Origin: JAKOWB01 sp038363005
GTDB lineage: Bacteria > Pseudomonadota > Alphaproteobacteria > Kiloniellales > JACOMY01
Length of the DNA: 64,000 nucleotides
Assembly (NCBI GenBank): GCA_038363005.1
Contig: JBBQBI010000003.1
Span: forward strand, 124,001-188,000
Direction: 5' to 3'
Every line of letters begins with the position of its first letter. Positions within the stretch are counted from its first letter, which is position 1. The notes beneath the pieces are model-generated. The model did no database searches. It saw nothing but the letters and a program-made list of their open reading frames with translations, and was not told the origin of the DNA. Position numbers and translations under genes: made by a program. Of the stretch, positions 56,554 through 64,000 are shown piece after piece.

Positions 56554-56727
56554 ATGCGTTCGACCAAGGTCGGGCGGGTCAGGACCGTCACCTTGCGGCC
56601 TGACGTGATGCGGCAGGCAGAGGAGTGGTTCGCCCGCCGCCGCGCCCAATGGGACGTGAAACTCGACCGCCTGGGCGCCTTTCTCGCCGCCGAGGCTAAG
56701 CAGGCAGAAGCAGAGGAAAAAGCATGA
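56554..56727 (+). pseudogene. ArsR-type regulator lacking its DNA-binding half
   Basis: 57 codons matching only the end of ArsR regulators of the AHSA1-linked type: wing remnant STKVGRVRTVTL, then the linker/dimer helix LRPDVMRQAEEWFARRRA and WDVKLDRLGAFLAAEA. The winged-helix start is gone; the frame begins 6 bp after the serine hydrolase stop. Its stop still overlaps the next SRPBCC gene by ATGA, as in intact pairs. Either a deletion leftover or a surviving translated coupling leader. Confidence 0.7.
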
Positions 56728-57194
56728 CCGGACGTTCCGCCCACCACGATACCTTCGTCATCGAGCGGCGCTACGACGCCGCCCCGGCGCGTGTGTTCCA
56801 CGCCTTTGCCGACCTTGAGGTCAAGAGCCAGTGGTTCGGCGGACCCGACGACTGGACCCGCGGCAAGCATCACTTCGATTTCCGCGAAGGCGGCAGCGAG
56901 GGGCTGAGCGGCGGCCCGGCGGGCCAGGCGCCACACCACTTCAACGCCACCTATCACGACATCGTCCAGGACCAGCGCATCGTCTACAGCTACGCCATGC
57001 AACTGGGCACGCAGCGCATCTCGGTTTCGCTGGCCACCATCGAGTTCCTGCCAGCGGGCAAGGGCACGCTGCTGAAGCTGACCGAGCAGGGTGTTTTCCT
57101 CGACGGCTTTGACGATGCTGGCGGCCGCGAGGAGGGCACCCGCGGGCTGCTCGACAAGCTCGGGGCCTGGCTCGAGCGGCAGAACACGCAGTAG
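56724..57194 (+). CDS. SRPBCC (AHSA1) domain protein
   Basis: 156 residues, one AHSA1 domain: FVIERRYDAAPARVFHAFADLEVKSQWFGGP, DDWTRGKHHFDFREGG, PHHFNATYHDIVQDQRIVYSYAM, ISVSLATIEFLPAGKGTLLKLTEQGVFLDGFDD and the ending GLLDKLGAWLERQ. Start overlaps the truncated ArsR gene (ATGA). Last intact gene of the ArsR-SRPBCC cluster. Ligand unknown. Confidence 0.92.
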   Translation: MTGRSAHHDTFVIERRYDAAPARVFHAFADLEVKSQWFGGPDDWTRGKHHFDFREGGSEGLSGGPAGQAPHHFNATYHDIVQDQRIVYSYAMQLGTQRISVSLATIEFLPAGKGTLLKLTEQGVFLDGFDDAGGREEGTRGLLDKLGAWLERQNTQ

Positions 57195-57204
57195 GGAGGC
57201 GACC

Positions 57205-57381
57205 TTGAGCGACCAGATCCACAGCGGTACCCGCGCCGACCTGGTGCGGGCCTATTTCAGGGCCTACGGGGAGGACGACCGCGCGGCGCTCGACGCGCTG
57301 CTGGCGCCGGACTTCGTCTAGGTCTACTTCGGTCGCATGCCGGCCGACCTCAAGGCCGAGGCGGCGAAGGGTGCGAGCTGA
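57205..57381 (+). pseudogene. Fragment of a SnoaL-like (NTF2 fold) protein
   Basis: After GGAGG, a TTG at 57205 opens SDQIHSGTRADLVRAYF, RAYGEDDRAALDALLAPDFV, the typical first helix and strand of SnoaL-like proteins. Then an in-frame TAG at 57319-57321. The same frame runs on to a TGA at 57379 with no likeness to the rest of the fold. The protein would be only 38 residues, against more than 110 in the family. Broken gene. Confidence 0.65.
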
Positions 57382-57383
57382 CC

Positions 57384-57500
57384 GCGGGGAGGTCTTGGCC
57401 GACGCTTTTTGACGCGACGGCCAAAGGTGTCCATCTTGCACTGGTCGCCGCCGCGGACCATTTGTGCCCGCAAGCCTCCCGTCGGGGGACGGGGGATCCA
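57384..57500 (+). promoter_or_regulatory. Structured leader of terC; candidate yybP-ykoY (manganese) riboswitch
   Basis: Folds on paper into a closing stem GGGGAGG (57386-57392) with CCTCCC (57475-57480), a strong hairpin TTGGCC...GGCCAA (57395-57424) and a second arm GCAC-TGGTC...GACCA-ttt-GTGC (57438-57467), then CCGCAAG before the closing strand. A GGGGAG start, a three-way layout and a GCAAG element upstream of a TerC gene recall yybP-ykoY riboswitches, which control TerC-type exporters by Mn2+. The match to the consensus is partial. Confidence 0.4.
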
Positions 57501-57520
57501 CCAGCGGAGATCGGGAGCCG

Positions 57521-58291
57521 ATGGACGACATTCTCGCGCTTTTCAGCAGCGCCGATGCCTGGGCCAGCCTGCTCACCCTGACAGCGCTGGAGATCGTGCT
57601 TGGCATCGACAACCTGATCTTCCTGTCCATCGTCTCGCAGAAGCTGGCGCCGGATCAGGCCAAGAAGGCGCGGCGCCTGGGCCTGGTGCTGGCGCTGGGC
57701 GGCCGCATCGGCCTGCTGTTCAGCCTGAGCTGGATCATCGGCCTGACCGCGCCGCTGTTCACCCTGTTCGAGCTCGGCATCTCCTGGCGCGACATCGTGC
57801 TGTTCCTCGGCGGCTTCTTCCTGCTGGCCAAGGGCACCATGGAGATCCACCACACGGTGCTGGGCACCGAAGAGGAGGCCATGCCGAAGCCGGGTCGCGG
57901 CGCCTTCGCCACGGTGATCTTCCAGATCCTGGTGCTCGACATCATCTTTTCGCTGGATTCGGTGCTGACCGCGGTCGGCATGTCGGACCACCTGCCGATC
58001 ATGATCCTGGCGGTGGTCATTGCCATGGTCGTCATGCTGGTGGCGGCCGAGCCGCTGTCGGCCTTCGTGCAGCGCAATCCGACCGTGAAGATGCTGGCGC
58101 TGTCCTTCCTGCTGCTGGTCGGCATGGCGCTGGTGGCCGACGGTCTGCACGTGCACATCCCGCGCGGCTACCTCTACGTTGCCATCGCCTTCTCGGTGAC
58201 GGTCGAGGCGCTGAACCTGTGGGCCGCGGCGCGGCGTAAGCGGCGGCGGGCGGCCAAGGCGGGCGCCATGCCAGCGGAGGAAGGACACTGA
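57521..58291 (+). CDS. TerC family membrane protein
   Basis: 256 residues with seven or so membrane segments and the two family motifs LEIVLGIDNLIFLSIVSQKL and DIIFSLDSVLTAVGMSDHLP, whose acidic residues line the presumed cation path. TerC/Alx-type proteins have been tied to manganese efflux and membrane-protein metalation. The ATG at 57521 has GGGAG upstream. A structured leader precedes it. A small gene starts inside its stop. Confidence 0.92.
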   Translation: MDDILALFSSADAWASLLTLTALEIVLGIDNLIFLSIVSQKLAPDQAKKARRLGLVLALGGRIGLLFSLSWIIGLTAPLFTLFELGISWRDIVLFLGGFFLLAKGTMEIHHTVLGTEEEAMPKPGRGAFATVIFQILVLDIIFSLDSVLTAVGMSDHLPIMILAVVIAMVVMLVAAEPLSAFVQRNPTVKMLALSFLLLVGMALVADGLHVHIPRGYLYVAIAFSVTVEALNLWAAARRKRRRAAKAGAMPAEEGH

Positions 58292-58719
58292 GCTTCCTCG
58301 CCCGCATCTTCACCCGCACCCGCTCGCTGGAGCGGCTGAATCTGGCATTGCGCGGTGCCGGGGTGGATCCCTATGGCATTCCCGAGGCGGTGCGCCTGAC
58401 CCTGGTGCGCCTGACCAAGGATGCCCTCGGCCTGCCCCAGCGCGGCGAGCCGCGCGGGCCCGACGAGGGCCAGTTGCAGCAGGCGCTGGGCGAAGCGGCA
58501 CGGCTCTTCGCCTTTTGCTTCCTGGGACCTGACGACTATGAGCAGCGCAACCAGGACGCGATGGAGCAGGAGCGCCGTCTGGCCCTGGCAGAGGCCGCTC
58601 CCGAAGGACGTGAGGCCCGCATCGTCAGTCTGGCTTTGCTGTCCAATCACGCGCATGCCAGCCTGGCGGAGCGCTTTGAAACTGTCGTCGAGAGCCCGCT
58701 AGCGCGGACGAAAATCTAA
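58288..58719 (+). CDS. Conserved small protein starting at CTG
   Basis: 143 residues: starts (Met)SFLARIFTRTRSLERLN, then GVDPYGIPEAVRLTLVRLTK and LSNHAHASLAERFE. No ATG, GTG or TTG lies before the conserved opening. CTG at 58288 overlaps the terC stop (CTGA) and has GGAGG seven bases upstream. A TTG at 58348 would cut off the first 20 residues, which are clearly coding. Soluble, helical, function unknown. Coupling to terC suggests a partner role. Confidence 0.6.
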   Translation: MSFLARIFTRTRSLERLNLALRGAGVDPYGIPEAVRLTLVRLTKDALGLPQRGEPRGPDEGQLQQALGEAARLFAFCFLGPDDYEQRNQDAMEQERRLALAEAAPEGREARIVSLALLSNHAHASLAERFETVVESPLARTKI

Positions 58720-59015
58720 GTCTTTCAGCAAGCTGTATTGATGGCGGTACAATAAACCAAATGCGTTAGAAGCTCTTGGCTGCATAGCATTGTATGCACT
58801 CAGAACAGACCGGGATCGCTACCGATTGGACCGCGTCAGGGCAAGGATTGGCCGATAGGGTGAATATTGAGTTCGTCAATTCGCGGAACCGGATGATCAC
58901 ACTTTGTTCTTTTGCCCTGCAACCACCGGGAGGGGTCGACAGCCCCTGGAATCGGTCCGGGGGCGATGACCGCATCGCCTGAGTCGGGAGAGCGGTTGGG
59001 GGGCAGCTCCACTGG
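58720..59015 (+). other. Gene-poor gap, about 296 bp
   Basis: Between the CTG-start gene and the cysteine-rich minus-strand gene. More AT-rich than usual near 58720-58800. Contains a small inverted repeat TGCATA (58781-58786) / TATGCA (58793-58798). An open frame of 62 codons from 58794 has no ribosome site and no likeness I recognise. I see nothing else. Confidence 0.4.
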
Positions 59016-59381
59016 CTAGCCGGGATCCGGTTCCTGCTCGCTCGTCTCGACCGGGGCAGGGTCGACCGGGGCAGAGTCGGCCGGTGTCGGCGCCGGTGCC
59101 GGCGGCTCGTGGCTGGTGACCTGGCCCAGGCCCTTCCAGGCCGGGCGCGTGGCAATGTCCTTGCAGCCGCATGAGGTACAGACCAGCCGGGCGCCGACCT
59201 CGGGGACCGGACACTGCGGTCCCAGGACCGGCAGCAGGCTCTGCAGCGGCAGCACGGCATTGTGGCTGCAGCGATTGCACCAGCAGAAGACGTCGACGCC
59301 TTGCGCCAGCAGGTCGGCCAGTGTCGCCGGCCGCTGATGCCGCTCCTCGCGCAGCAACGCTTGACGCTTGATGCCACCCAC
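59016..59381 (-). CDS. Small cysteine-rich (zinc ribbon-like) protein
   Basis: 121 residues. N-terminal basic helix (KRQALLREERHQRPATLADL), then DVFCWCNRCSHNA (C33, C35, C38) and LVCTSCGCKDIATRPAW (C68, C71, C73). The spacing suits one zinc ribbon, with a third cysteine at each half. The last 30 residues are Pro/Ala/Glu-rich and probably disordered. GTG 59381 is taken as start because GAGG lies 6 bases before it; further upstream starts lack a site. I recognise similar short proteins in Rhodospirillales but no function. Confidence 0.65.
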   Translation of the reverse strand: MGGIKRQALLREERHQRPATLADLLAQGVDVFCWCNRCSHNAVLPLQSLLPVLGPQCPVPEVGARLVCTSCGCKDIATRPAWKGLGQVTSHEPPAPAPTPADSAPVDPAPVETSEQEPDPG

Positions 59382-59584
59382 CGCCAACCTCGCCGAATCG
59401 TTCTTGTTTCGTTCCACATGACGATAGCGGAACGCGGCGGCGGGGCAAGAGGCTTGGCTGGGGAAAACTGCGGGCCGGCGCAATGCTCACAGAGAGCTGC
59501 AGAAAAACTCTGCAACCTCTTCTAATCAAACGCTAAGTAAACCGCAGGGACGTGGGCAGGACTGGGCCGAAGCGTCTAAAACGC

Positions 59585-59935
59585 CTAGTGATCGCCGCCG
59601 CCGTGCAGCACCGCTCCGATGGAGCTGGTGTCATAGCTCTGCCCCGCGGCGGTCAGCGTGAGCTGCTGGGGAAAGGCGGCGGCCTTGGCCAGGCCCTTGC
59701 GTTCCAGCGCCTTCCACACGTTGGCATTGGCCAAGCCGCTGGCATCGCGTGAGCGCACCACCTTGGGGCCGACATGGAAGTGGTCGCCGTGCGGCTGCGG
59801 CATGCCGAGGATGGTCACCTCGCCCGAGGCCGCGTCGGCCTTCGACCAGTCCGGCAGCTGCGCCAGCGCCTGCAGGATGGCCAGGGTCTTGAGCTGCAGC
59901 GGGTTGAGCTGCAGGGGATTGGATTTTGGCGGCAC
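59585..59935 (-). CDS. Conserved hypothetical protein
   Basis: 116 residues. Central motif GMPQPHGDHFHVGPKVVRSRDASGLAN with three histidines in a row of five (HGDHFH), then VWKALERKGLAKAA and a C-terminal end GGGDH. The wing-like VWKALERKGLA plus LTLTAAGQSY resembles a winged helix, but the evidence is slight. Known to me only as an alphaproteobacterial family without function. The repeated NPLQL at residues 6-15 is a small internal duplication. Confidence 0.65.
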   Translation of the reverse strand: MPPKSNPLQLNPLQLKTLAILQALAQLPDWSKADAASGEVTILGMPQPHGDHFHVGPKVVRSRDASGLANANVWKALERKGLAKAAAFPQQLTLTAAGQSYDTSSIGAVLHGGGDH

Positions 59936-59960
59936 GGCGGGGGATCTCCGGATCGGCTGT

Positions 59961-60326
59961 TCAGGTCACGAGGGACAGCCGCCGGCGAAAGAAGTCAAGC
60001 ACTGCCTCCAGCGAGCCGGCCTTGCGCGCCTGCCGTCCGCCTTCGAACAGCGCGTATTCATAGGCCCCCGGGCCGACCTGCTGCTTGGCGACGACGTAGA
60101 GCGGCCGCTCGCCACTGCGCTGGAAGATGGAGAAGAGCGCCAGCCCCTCGACATGGTCGAGGGCGTAGTCGCGCCACTCGCCGGCCATGACGTTCTCGCT
60201 GTAAATCCCGACCAGACGCTGCAATTCACGCCGGTCGAAATAGATCGGCCTGGGGTTCCGCCGGTGCGCCTGGCCTCTGCTCTGCGCCCGGCGGAGGAAG
60301 TGATCGAAGCGAAGGACCTCGCCCAT
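59961..60326 (-). CDS. DUF2794 domain-containing protein
   Basis: 121 residues. Landmarks of DUF2794: IYFDRRELQRLVGIYSENVMAGEWRDYALDH, ALFSIFQRSGERPLYVVAK and YALFEGGRQARKAGSLEAVLDFFRRRL. The ATG at 60326 (MGEVLRF) has GGGGAAG directly upstream; an in-frame start at 60419 does not fit the family. Alphaproteobacterial family of unknown role. Ends 25 bp from the HGDHFH gene start, same direction. Confidence 0.85.
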   Translation of the reverse strand: MGEVLRFDHFLRRAQSRGQAHRRNPRPIYFDRRELQRLVGIYSENVMAGEWRDYALDHVEGLALFSIFQRSGERPLYVVAKQQVGPGAYEYALFEGGRQARKAGSLEAVLDFFRRRLSLVT

Positions 60327-60583
60327 GCTTCCCCGAGTCTGCTCTGTCCTGGTCCAAAGTGTGACAAGTGCCACCGCGCCCTGCAAGCCCGCGAGGCGCT
60401 TTGCCGCCCATCGCCTCATTGCTGCCCGGAGTCCAGGCTAACACCCTGCGACGCCAAGCCCTTCGCCGCCGGGGTTTCCACCGGAGGGCGCTGCGGCTAA
60501 TGTAGCGCGCTTTTCAAGGGTCCCCGGCCACTTGCGCCATGCAGACGGGGGCCTTCAGTCCCGCAGTTGGAGTCCCCCGCACC

Positions 60584-61231
60584 GTGTCCGACGTCTTTCG
60601 CGAAGTCGATGAGGCCGTCCGCCAGGACCAGCTGAAGCTGATCTGGAAGCGCTATGGCTGGCTGATCATGGGTGTTGGCCTGGCGGTGATCCTGGGTGTC
60701 GGCGGCTATCACGCCTACCAGGCCTACAAGGCCGACCAGCGGGCCACCGCCTCGGATGCCTATGCCGAGGCGCTGCAGCTGGCGCGTGAGGGCAAGGTGC
60801 AGCAGTCGCTGGACGGCCTGGCAGCGCTCGCCGACCCGGCCGATGGCGAGGTCGGCAGCCTGGCCGCCTTTGCCCGGGCCCGGGTGCTGGCCGGCGAGGG
60901 CAAGACCGACGAGGCAATCCAGATCTGGGACCAACTGGCCGCCAACGATGCGGCCGGCCCCTCGTTCAAGGCGGCGGCCCTGGTGCTGTCGGTCGAGAAC
61001 CAGATGGACAAGGGCGACCCGGTCGCCCTGATGGCCCGCCTGCAGCCGCTGCTGGCCGATGGCCAGCCGTTCCACGCGGCGGCCATGGAGTTGACCGCGT
61101 TGCTGGCCCTGCAGCAGGGCGACAAGGCGCGGGCCCGTGAGCTGCTGACCCAGCTGTCCAGCGCCAAGGATGCCTCCGCCAGCCTGCAGGCGCGCGCCGG
61201 GCAGCTGCTGCAGGCCATCGGCGCAGAGTAG
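60584..61231 (+). CDS. YfgM-like tetratricopeptide membrane protein
   Basis: 215 residues. Cytoplasmic N-terminus SDVFREVDEAVRQDQLKLIWKRYG, one membrane segment (residues 28-46, WLIMGVGLAVILGVGGYHAY), then a periplasmic TPR domain. In E. coli YfgM assists the SecYEG translocon and periplasmic chaperones. GTG at 60584 is preferred, since the family begins MSDxF; ATG 60539 has no ribosome site. Precedes bamB by 10 bp and der follows, the conserved yfgM-bamB-der order. Confidence 0.85.
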   Translation: MSDVFREVDEAVRQDQLKLIWKRYGWLIMGVGLAVILGVGGYHAYQAYKADQRATASDAYAEALQLAREGKVQQSLDGLAALADPADGEVGSLAAFARARVLAGEGKTDEAIQIWDQLAANDAAGPSFKAAALVLSVENQMDKGDPVALMARLQPLLADGQPFHAAAMELTALLALQQGDKARARELLTQLSSAKDASASLQARAGQLLQAIGAE

Positions 61232-61241
61232 GGAGCAGGTC

Positions 61242-62567
61242 ATGCGGCGGCAGATTTTCGCGCTCAGCGTCGCGGCCGGACTGCTGTCCGGCTGCGGCAT
61301 GTTCGACGGGCTCTTCGGCAGCAGCGAGCCACCGCCGCTGCCTGGCACCCGCGTCGCGGTGATCCAGGGCAACAGCGGCCTGGCCGCCGACCCGACAGTG
61401 GCCGGGGAGCGGATCCTGCTGCCCGAACCCTATGTCAACGGCGGCTGGGAGCAGCCCGGCGGCAGCCCGGCGCACGCCATGTACCATTTGGCCCTGGGCG
61501 ATGCCCCGCGCGAGATCTGGTCAGCTTCGATCGGCGAGGGTAACGACGACGACGCGGCGATCCTGTCGCAGCCGGTCGTGGTCGGCGACGTGGTCTTCAC
61601 CATGGACGCGCGCTCCACCGTCACCGCCTATCGGCAGGGCGACGGCGGCCAGTTCTGGGAGGTCGACCTGGAGCAGGAAAACGAGGACGACGGCTTCTTC
61701 GGCGGCGGCATCGCCTACGAGGCGGGCCGGCTCTTCGTCAACACCGGTTTCGGCTATGTCTTCGCGCTCGATGCCAAGAACGGCCAGGAGATCTGGCACT
61801 ACGACCTGAAGACCCCGATGCGGGCGGCGCCCACGGTCTCTGGCGGGCGCGTCTTCGTGGTCACCATCGACAACCAGGCTTTCGCGCTGGCAGCCAACGA
61901 CGGCCGCAAGCTGTGGGACCACACCGGCATCCAGGAGGCCGCCAACCTGCTCGGTACCGCCAGTCCGACGGTCAGCGGCGGCACCGTGATCATCCCCTAC
62001 AGCTCGGGCGAGATCTATGCGCTGCAGGTGGAGAACGGGCGCGAGATCTGGAGCGACAGCCTGGCGGCGCTGCGCCGCACCGACCCCTTGGCCGACATTG
62101 CGCAGATCCGCGGCCTGCCGGTGATCGACCGCGGCTTCCTCTATGTGGTGAGCCACGCCGGGCGCACCGTCGCCTTTGACCTGAAGCGCGGCAGCCGCAT
62201 CTGGGAGCGCGAGTTCGGTGGCACCGAGACGCCCTGGGCCGCCGGCGACTACCTCTACATGCTGACCAACGACGACGAGCTGGTCTGCCTGACGCGCGAG
62301 ACCGGCAAGGTGCGCTGGGTCACGCCGCTGCCGCAGTTCGAGGACCCGGAGGACAAGTCCGGCGTCATCACCTGGACCGGACCGGTGCTGGCCAGCGACC
62401 GCCTGATCGTCGCCGGTTCGCTGGGCGAGGCCTATGCCATCTCGCCCTACACCGGCGAGATCATCGGTGTGATCGAGCTGCCGAGCGGTGCCGCGGTGGC
62501 GCCGATCGTCGCCAACAACACCCTCTACTTCATCAGCGACGAGGCCGACATCGTCGCGCTGCGCTAG
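61242..62567 (+). CDS. bamB: Outer-membrane assembly lipoprotein BamB
   Basis: 441 residues. Lipoprotein signal with lipobox LLSGC (Cys18), then an eight-bladed PQQ-like beta-propeller with repeats such as GRLFVNTGFGYVFALDAKNGQEIWHY, GRKLWDHTGIQ, NGREIWSDSLAAL and TGKVRWVTPLPQ. BamB supports BamA-mediated insertion of outer-membrane proteins. GGGAGCAGGTC precedes the ATG. Functional match with tamA/tamB at the other end of the window. Confidence 0.92.
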   Translation: MRRQIFALSVAAGLLSGCGMFDGLFGSSEPPPLPGTRVAVIQGNSGLAADPTVAGERILLPEPYVNGGWEQPGGSPAHAMYHLALGDAPREIWSASIGEGNDDDAAILSQPVVVGDVVFTMDARSTVTAYRQGDGGQFWEVDLEQENEDDGFFGGGIAYEAGRLFVNTGFGYVFALDAKNGQEIWHYDLKTPMRAAPTVSGGRVFVVTIDNQAFALAANDGRKLWDHTGIQEAANLLGTASPTVSGGTVIIPYSSGEIYALQVENGREIWSDSLAALRRTDPLADIAQIRGLPVIDRGFLYVVSHAGRTVAFDLKRGSRIWEREFGGTETPWAAGDYLYMLTNDDELVCLTRETGKVRWVTPLPQFEDPEDKSGVITWTGPVLASDRLIVAGSLGEAYAISPYTGEIIGVIELPSGAAVAPIVANNTLYFISDEADIVALR

Positions 62568-62574
62568 GGGCACC

Positions 62575-63978
62575 ATGGACCAGCCCCTTCCCCTCGTCGC
62601 CATCGTCGGCCGGCCCAATGTCGGCAAGTCGACGCTGTTCAACCGCCTGGTCGGGCGGCGCCTGGCGCTGGTCGACGACCAGCCGGGCGTGACGCGCGAC
62701 CGCCGCGAGGCCGAGGCCGAACTCTACGACCTGCGCTTCCGCCTGTTCGATACCGCCGGCCTGGAAGAGGCGGCGCCCGACAGCCTGGCCAGCCGCATGA
62801 CGCAGCAGAGCCAGGCGGCGATCCTGGACGCCGACGCCGTGCTCTTCGTCATCGATGCGCGCCAGGGCCTGACGCACGAGGACGAACACTTCGCCCGCTG
62901 GCTGCGGAAGGCGCGCCGGCCGGTGGTCGTGGTGGCCAACAAGTCCGAGGCGCGGGCGGCCGAGTACGCCAGCAACGAGGCCTTCAAGCTGGGCCTGGGC
63001 GACCCGGTGCCCTTCTCGGCCGAACATGGCCAGGGCCTGGGCGACCTGCACGAGGCACTGGTCAAGGCGCTGGGCGACAAGGCCGAGTGGGGCCGCATCC
63101 AGCAGGCGCCAGAGCCGGAGGAGCTGCCCGAGGGCGAAGAGGCCGTGGTTGAGGACAGCGGGCCGCAGGGCCCGATCCAGCTGGCCATCGTCGGGCGGCC
63201 CAATGTCGGCAAGTCCACCCTGATCAACCGCCTGATCGGCGAGGATCGCCTACTGACCGGTCCGGAGGCCGGCATCACCCGCGACGCCATCGCCGTCGAC
63301 TGGACCTGGAAGGACCAGGCGATCCGGCTGATCGATACCGCCGGGCTGCGCCGGCGCGGCAAGATCGACGACCGGGTCGAGCGCCTGGCCGGCGACGACA
63401 CGCGGCGCGCCATCAAGTACGCCCAGGTGGTGGTGCTGGTGGTAGATGCCGCGCAGCCGCTGGAAAAACAGGACCTGACCATTGCCGAGCAGGTGATCGA
63501 GGAGGGCCGCGCGCTGGTCCTGGCGGTCAACAAGTGGGACGCGGTGGAGGATGCCAAGGCGACGCTGGAGCTGATCGGCGACCGCATGGAGCGCGCGTTG
63601 CCGCGGGTCCGCGGGCTGGAGGTGGTGACGCTGTCGGCGCTGCGCGGCAAGAACCTCGACCGCCTGCTCGACGCCAGCCTGCGGGCCTATGCGGTGTGGA
63701 ACCGGCGGGTGCGCACCGCCGACCTCAACCGCTGGCTCGAGGCCATGGTCGGGCAGCATCCGCCGCCGGCCCCGTCCGGCCGCCGCATCCGCCTGAAGTA
63801 CATGACACAGGCCAAGGCGCGGCCGCCGACCTTTGCGCTCTTCGCCAGCCAGGCCGACGACCTGCCGACCGCCTATCTGCGCTATCTGGAGAACGGCCTG
63901 CGCAAGGACTTCGACCTGCCGGGCACGCCGATCCGCATCGTGATCAAGGGCGGCCGCAATCCCTACGACAAGGACTAG
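62575..63978 (+). CDS. der: Ribosome assembly GTPase Der (EngA)
   Basis: 467 residues. Two tandem GTPase domains, each with VGRPNVGKST (residues 10-18 and about 206-214), DTAGL switch II, and N-K-x-D-type motifs (ANKSEA; NKWD). Then the KH-like C-terminal domain ending RIVIKGGRNPYDKD. Needed for 50S subunit maturation. Starts 7 bp after bamB, so cotranscribed. Complete; its stop lies 22 bp from the right edge. Confidence 0.97.
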   Translation: MDQPLPLVAIVGRPNVGKSTLFNRLVGRRLALVDDQPGVTRDRREAEAELYDLRFRLFDTAGLEEAAPDSLASRMTQQSQAAILDADAVLFVIDARQGLTHEDEHFARWLRKARRPVVVVANKSEARAAEYASNEAFKLGLGDPVPFSAEHGQGLGDLHEALVKALGDKAEWGRIQQAPEPEELPEGEEAVVEDSGPQGPIQLAIVGRPNVGKSTLINRLIGEDRLLTGPEAGITRDAIAVDWTWKDQAIRLIDTAGLRRRGKIDDRVERLAGDDTRRAIKYAQVVVLVVDAAQPLEKQDLTIAEQVIEEGRALVLAVNKWDAVEDAKATLELIGDRMERALPRVRGLEVVTLSALRGKNLDRLLDASLRAYAVWNRRVRTADLNRWLEAMVGQHPPPAPSGRRIRLKYMTQAKARPPTFALFASQADDLPTAYLRYLENGLRKDFDLPGTPIRIVIKGGRNPYDKD

Positions 63979-63984
63979 TGACCG

Positions 63985-64000
63985 GCGGCGGGATGACAAG
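63985..64000 (+). repeat. Edge of a REP-like palindrome
   Basis: The last bases (GCGGGATGACAAG) match the end arm of the palindrome at 21088-21210. Probably the first or last arm of another copy behind der, cut by the window edge. Too short to be sure. Confidence 0.4.

Noticed and set aside
58794..58982. 62-codon frame in the gap after the CTG-start gene
   Set aside because: No ribosome site and no likeness; kept only as a note in the gap entry.

Overview
The window is about 70 % G+C chromosomal DNA that reads as an alphaproteobacterium, most likely of the Rhodospirillales type. Pointers are the gene pairs ppx-rlmE followed by guaB, the run yfgM-like / bamB / der, tamA-tamB, DUF2794 and DUF6481 proteins, ExoD, and many intergenic palindromic repeats of the kind common in that class. 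No species can be named from the sequence alone.

Layout. 1-2950: a PadR-controlled RND efflux operon running off the left edge. 2980-10653: ExoD, a DUF6481 protein and the outer-membrane assembly pair tamA/tamB, all on the minus strand. 10803-16603: a decayed cyclase/ATPase/TPR pseudogene, a possible operon of nitronate monooxygenase, SDR and class III aminotransferase, and an intact cyclase-TolB-TPR protein. 16922-28519: a baeRF-type protein, tRNA-Gln, two small paralogues, ppx, rlmE, guaB, an LpxR-type lipid A deacylase, a PPOX protein, an RsmB-type methyltransferase with a GNAT enzyme, and a sulfatase. 28734-32701: LysE exporter, CreD, guaA.

32702-36132 is the clear foreign block. It is about half G+C in the lines sampled, all genes are on the minus strand, and it sits between guaA and ilvD. 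It encodes a ParB/Srx-fold protein, a protein with a PD-(D/E)XK-like signature whose lysine is displaced, and a complete C5-cytosine DNA methyltransferase. The ParB-like and nuclease-like genes overlap by 4 bp. The best reading is an unrecognised restriction/defence module, and it is the strongest candidate for an undescribed system here.

36133-52469: ilvD, msrA/msrB, two methyltransferases, OsmC, AraC regulator, a SulP transporter with a tandem UspA, a cNMP-binding/thioredoxin-reductase-like fusion lacking the redox CxxC, DUF899, VOC, DUF72, DoxX, an ArsC/Spx-like protein, an SDR and a DUF2254 membrane protein. 52653-57381: a run of ArsR, SRPBCC (AHSA1) and VOC genes with a three-domain AHSA1 protein, a serine hydrolase, an ArsR gene that has lost its DNA-binding half, and a broken SnoaL-like gene. 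57384-64000: a structured leader and TerC, a small gene that appears to start at CTG, several small conserved unknowns, DUF2794, a YfgM-like TPR protein, bamB and der.

Genes were called from reading-frame content, recognisable motifs, start/ribosome-site context and gene overlap. Family names come from recognition of sequence signatures, not from a database search.
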